From an uncultured Prevotellaceae bacterium (GTDB taxonomy: Bacteria > Bacteroidota > Bacteroidia > Bacteroidales > Bacteroidaceae): a DNA stretch of 39,888 bases. Every line of letters starts with the position of its first letter. Position 1 is the stretch's first letter. Position numbers and translations under genes: made by a program. Below, one piece after another: positions 39,210-39,888 of this stretch. Where the stretch lies: the NCBI GenBank assembly GCA_902762565.1, contig CACWOS010000024.1, positions 1 through 39,888 of the forward strand, written 5' to 3'. Below the pieces are notes generated by a model. The model saw only the letters and a program-made list of their open reading frames with translations. It had not been told where the DNA came from and ran no database searches.

Positions 39210-39888
39210 TTAATCCTCCCAATTCTCCTGAGACTTGCGGATGTAAGTCTTGTAGCGGATCTGGGCCATCTTCTGTGCCTCGGCGAACAGTTCCTCTGCC
39301 TCGTTAGGATAAGCCTTCTTAACTGACAGGTAACGAACCTCACCGAGCAGGAAGTCGTGGAAGTTCTCCCAGTTGGGCTCCTTAGAGTCGAGAGAGAATG
39401 GGTTCTTGCCTTCCTCTGCCAGAGCTGGGTTGTAGCGCCACAGGTGCCAGTAACCGCACTCAACAGCCTTCTTCTCCTCGGCCTGGCTCTTACCCATACC
39501 GCCCTTGGCCTTCAGACCGTGGTTGATACATGGAGCGTAAGCAATGATGATTGAAGGTCCGTGCCATGCCTCAGCCTCGCGGATAGCCTTGAGGGTCTGT
39601 GCGTGGTCAGCGCCCATAGCAATCTGAGCGACATAGACATAGCCGTAGGTGGTAGCGATCATACCGAGATCCTTCTTGCGGATGCGCTTACCCTGAGCAG
39701 CGAACTGAGCGATAGCGCCGAGAGGAGTAGCCTTAGAGGCCTGACCACCGGTGTTAGAGTAAACCTCAGTATCGAGCACGAGGATGTTAACGTCCTCACC
39801 AGAAGCAATCACGTGGTCGAGACCGCCGTAACCGATATCGTAAGAAGCACCGTCACCACCGATGATCCACTGTGAACGCTTCACGAGG
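39210..39888 (-). CDS. nifJ: Pyruvate:ferredoxin (flavodoxin) oxidoreductase, C-terminal part (partial)
   Basis: The 226 codons in the window are the 3' end of a gene that runs off the right edge; the frame is still open there (LVKRSQW), so the apparent GTG start is internal. The thiamine-diphosphate-binding motif GGDGASYDIGYGGLDH is near the start, followed by VLDTEVYSNTGGQ and YAPCINHG, all typical of the last domain of PFOR. The full protein is normally about 1170-1200 aa. It oxidises pyruvate to acetyl-CoA and CO2 while reducing ferredoxin, a central step of anaerobic metabolism. Confidence 0.95.
   Translation of the reverse strand, partial: LVKRSQWIIGGDGASYDIGYGGLDHVIASGEDVNILVLDTEVYSNTGGQASKATPLGAIAQFAAQGKRIRKKDLGMIATTYGYVYVAQIAMGADHAQTLKAIREAEAWHGPSIIIAYAPCINHGLKAKGGMGKSQAEEKKAVECGYWHLWRYNPALAEEGKNPFSLDSKEPNWENFHDFLLGEVRYLSVKKAYPNEAEELFAEAQKMAQIRYKTYIRKSQENWED

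Noticed and set aside
39210-39884. Separate 224-aa gene starting at 39884
   Set aside because: The start is an internal GTG (LVKRSQW); the frame continues past the right edge as the body of pyruvate:ferredoxin oxidoreductase.

Overview
The window looks like a chromosome segment of an anaerobic Bacteroidetes (Bacteroidota), most likely Prevotella or a close relative. This rests on the sequence: genes and RNAs are repeatedly preceded by the Bacteroidetes-type promoter (-33 TTTG, 19-21 nt spacer, -7 TAnnTTTG), most starts lack a strong Shine-Dalgarno, and the families present are typical of the phylum (PPi-dependent phosphofructokinase, Rho with a long N-terminal insertion, type IX secretion plug protein, propeller/Y_Y_Y/AraC sensor, 'smalltalk' micro-protein, IntDOT-like integrase lacking the first catalytic Arg). 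The genus is an inference.

Layout. (1) 1-4.5 kb: part of a small integrative element facing the 3' end of a tRNA-Ser(CGA) gene. All clear genes are on the minus strand: an unknown 160-aa protein, an excisionase-like HTH protein, a tyrosine recombinase, a small unknown protein and a helicase/primase-type ATPase. The region also holds direct repeats and a plus-strand promoter-hairpin unit that may be a small RNA. (2) 4.6-8.6 kb: minus-strand cluster of a mannitol-dehydrogenase-family oxidoreductase, HIT protein, DUF1015 protein and YigZ/IMPACT protein; two of the junctions are short tandem repeats carrying stop codons. (3) 8.7-10.4 kb: RNase P RNA and a YihY/BrkB membrane protein on the plus strand. 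(4) 10.5-17.3 kb: six-gene minus-strand run (PP2C-like protein, YgiQ radical SAM, unknown 115 aa, golvesin/amidase-like exported protein, acyltransferase, unknown 87 aa). (5) 17.5-20 kb: pfp and a membrane-anchored GH25 lysozyme. (6) 20.1-26.7 kb: rho, then the metH-metF pair.

(7) 26.8-33.5 kb is the most interesting part. A minus-strand operon encodes an outer-membrane porin-like protein, an imelysin lipoprotein (with a one-base frameshift), a di-haem (DUF1111) lipoprotein and an unusually compact ResB-CcsA fusion for haem attachment. Divergent from it is a regulator that joins a RIC/ScdA-like hemerythrin domain to a LuxR DNA-binding domain. The set reads as a metal/redox (probably iron) handling system with its own cytochrome maturation protein and a di-iron sensor; the control link is inferred.

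(8) 33.6-37.3 kb: a membrane sensor that goes straight from propeller and Y_Y_Y domains to an AraC DNA-binding domain, convergent and overlapping with a type IX secretion plug-protein gene that appears to have a leaderless mRNA. (9) 37.4-39.9 kb: smalltalk micro-protein, a repeat-rich spacer, an unknown 180-aa protein, a low-molecular-weight protein tyrosine phosphatase, and the 3' end of pyruvate:ferredoxin oxidoreductase running off the right edge.
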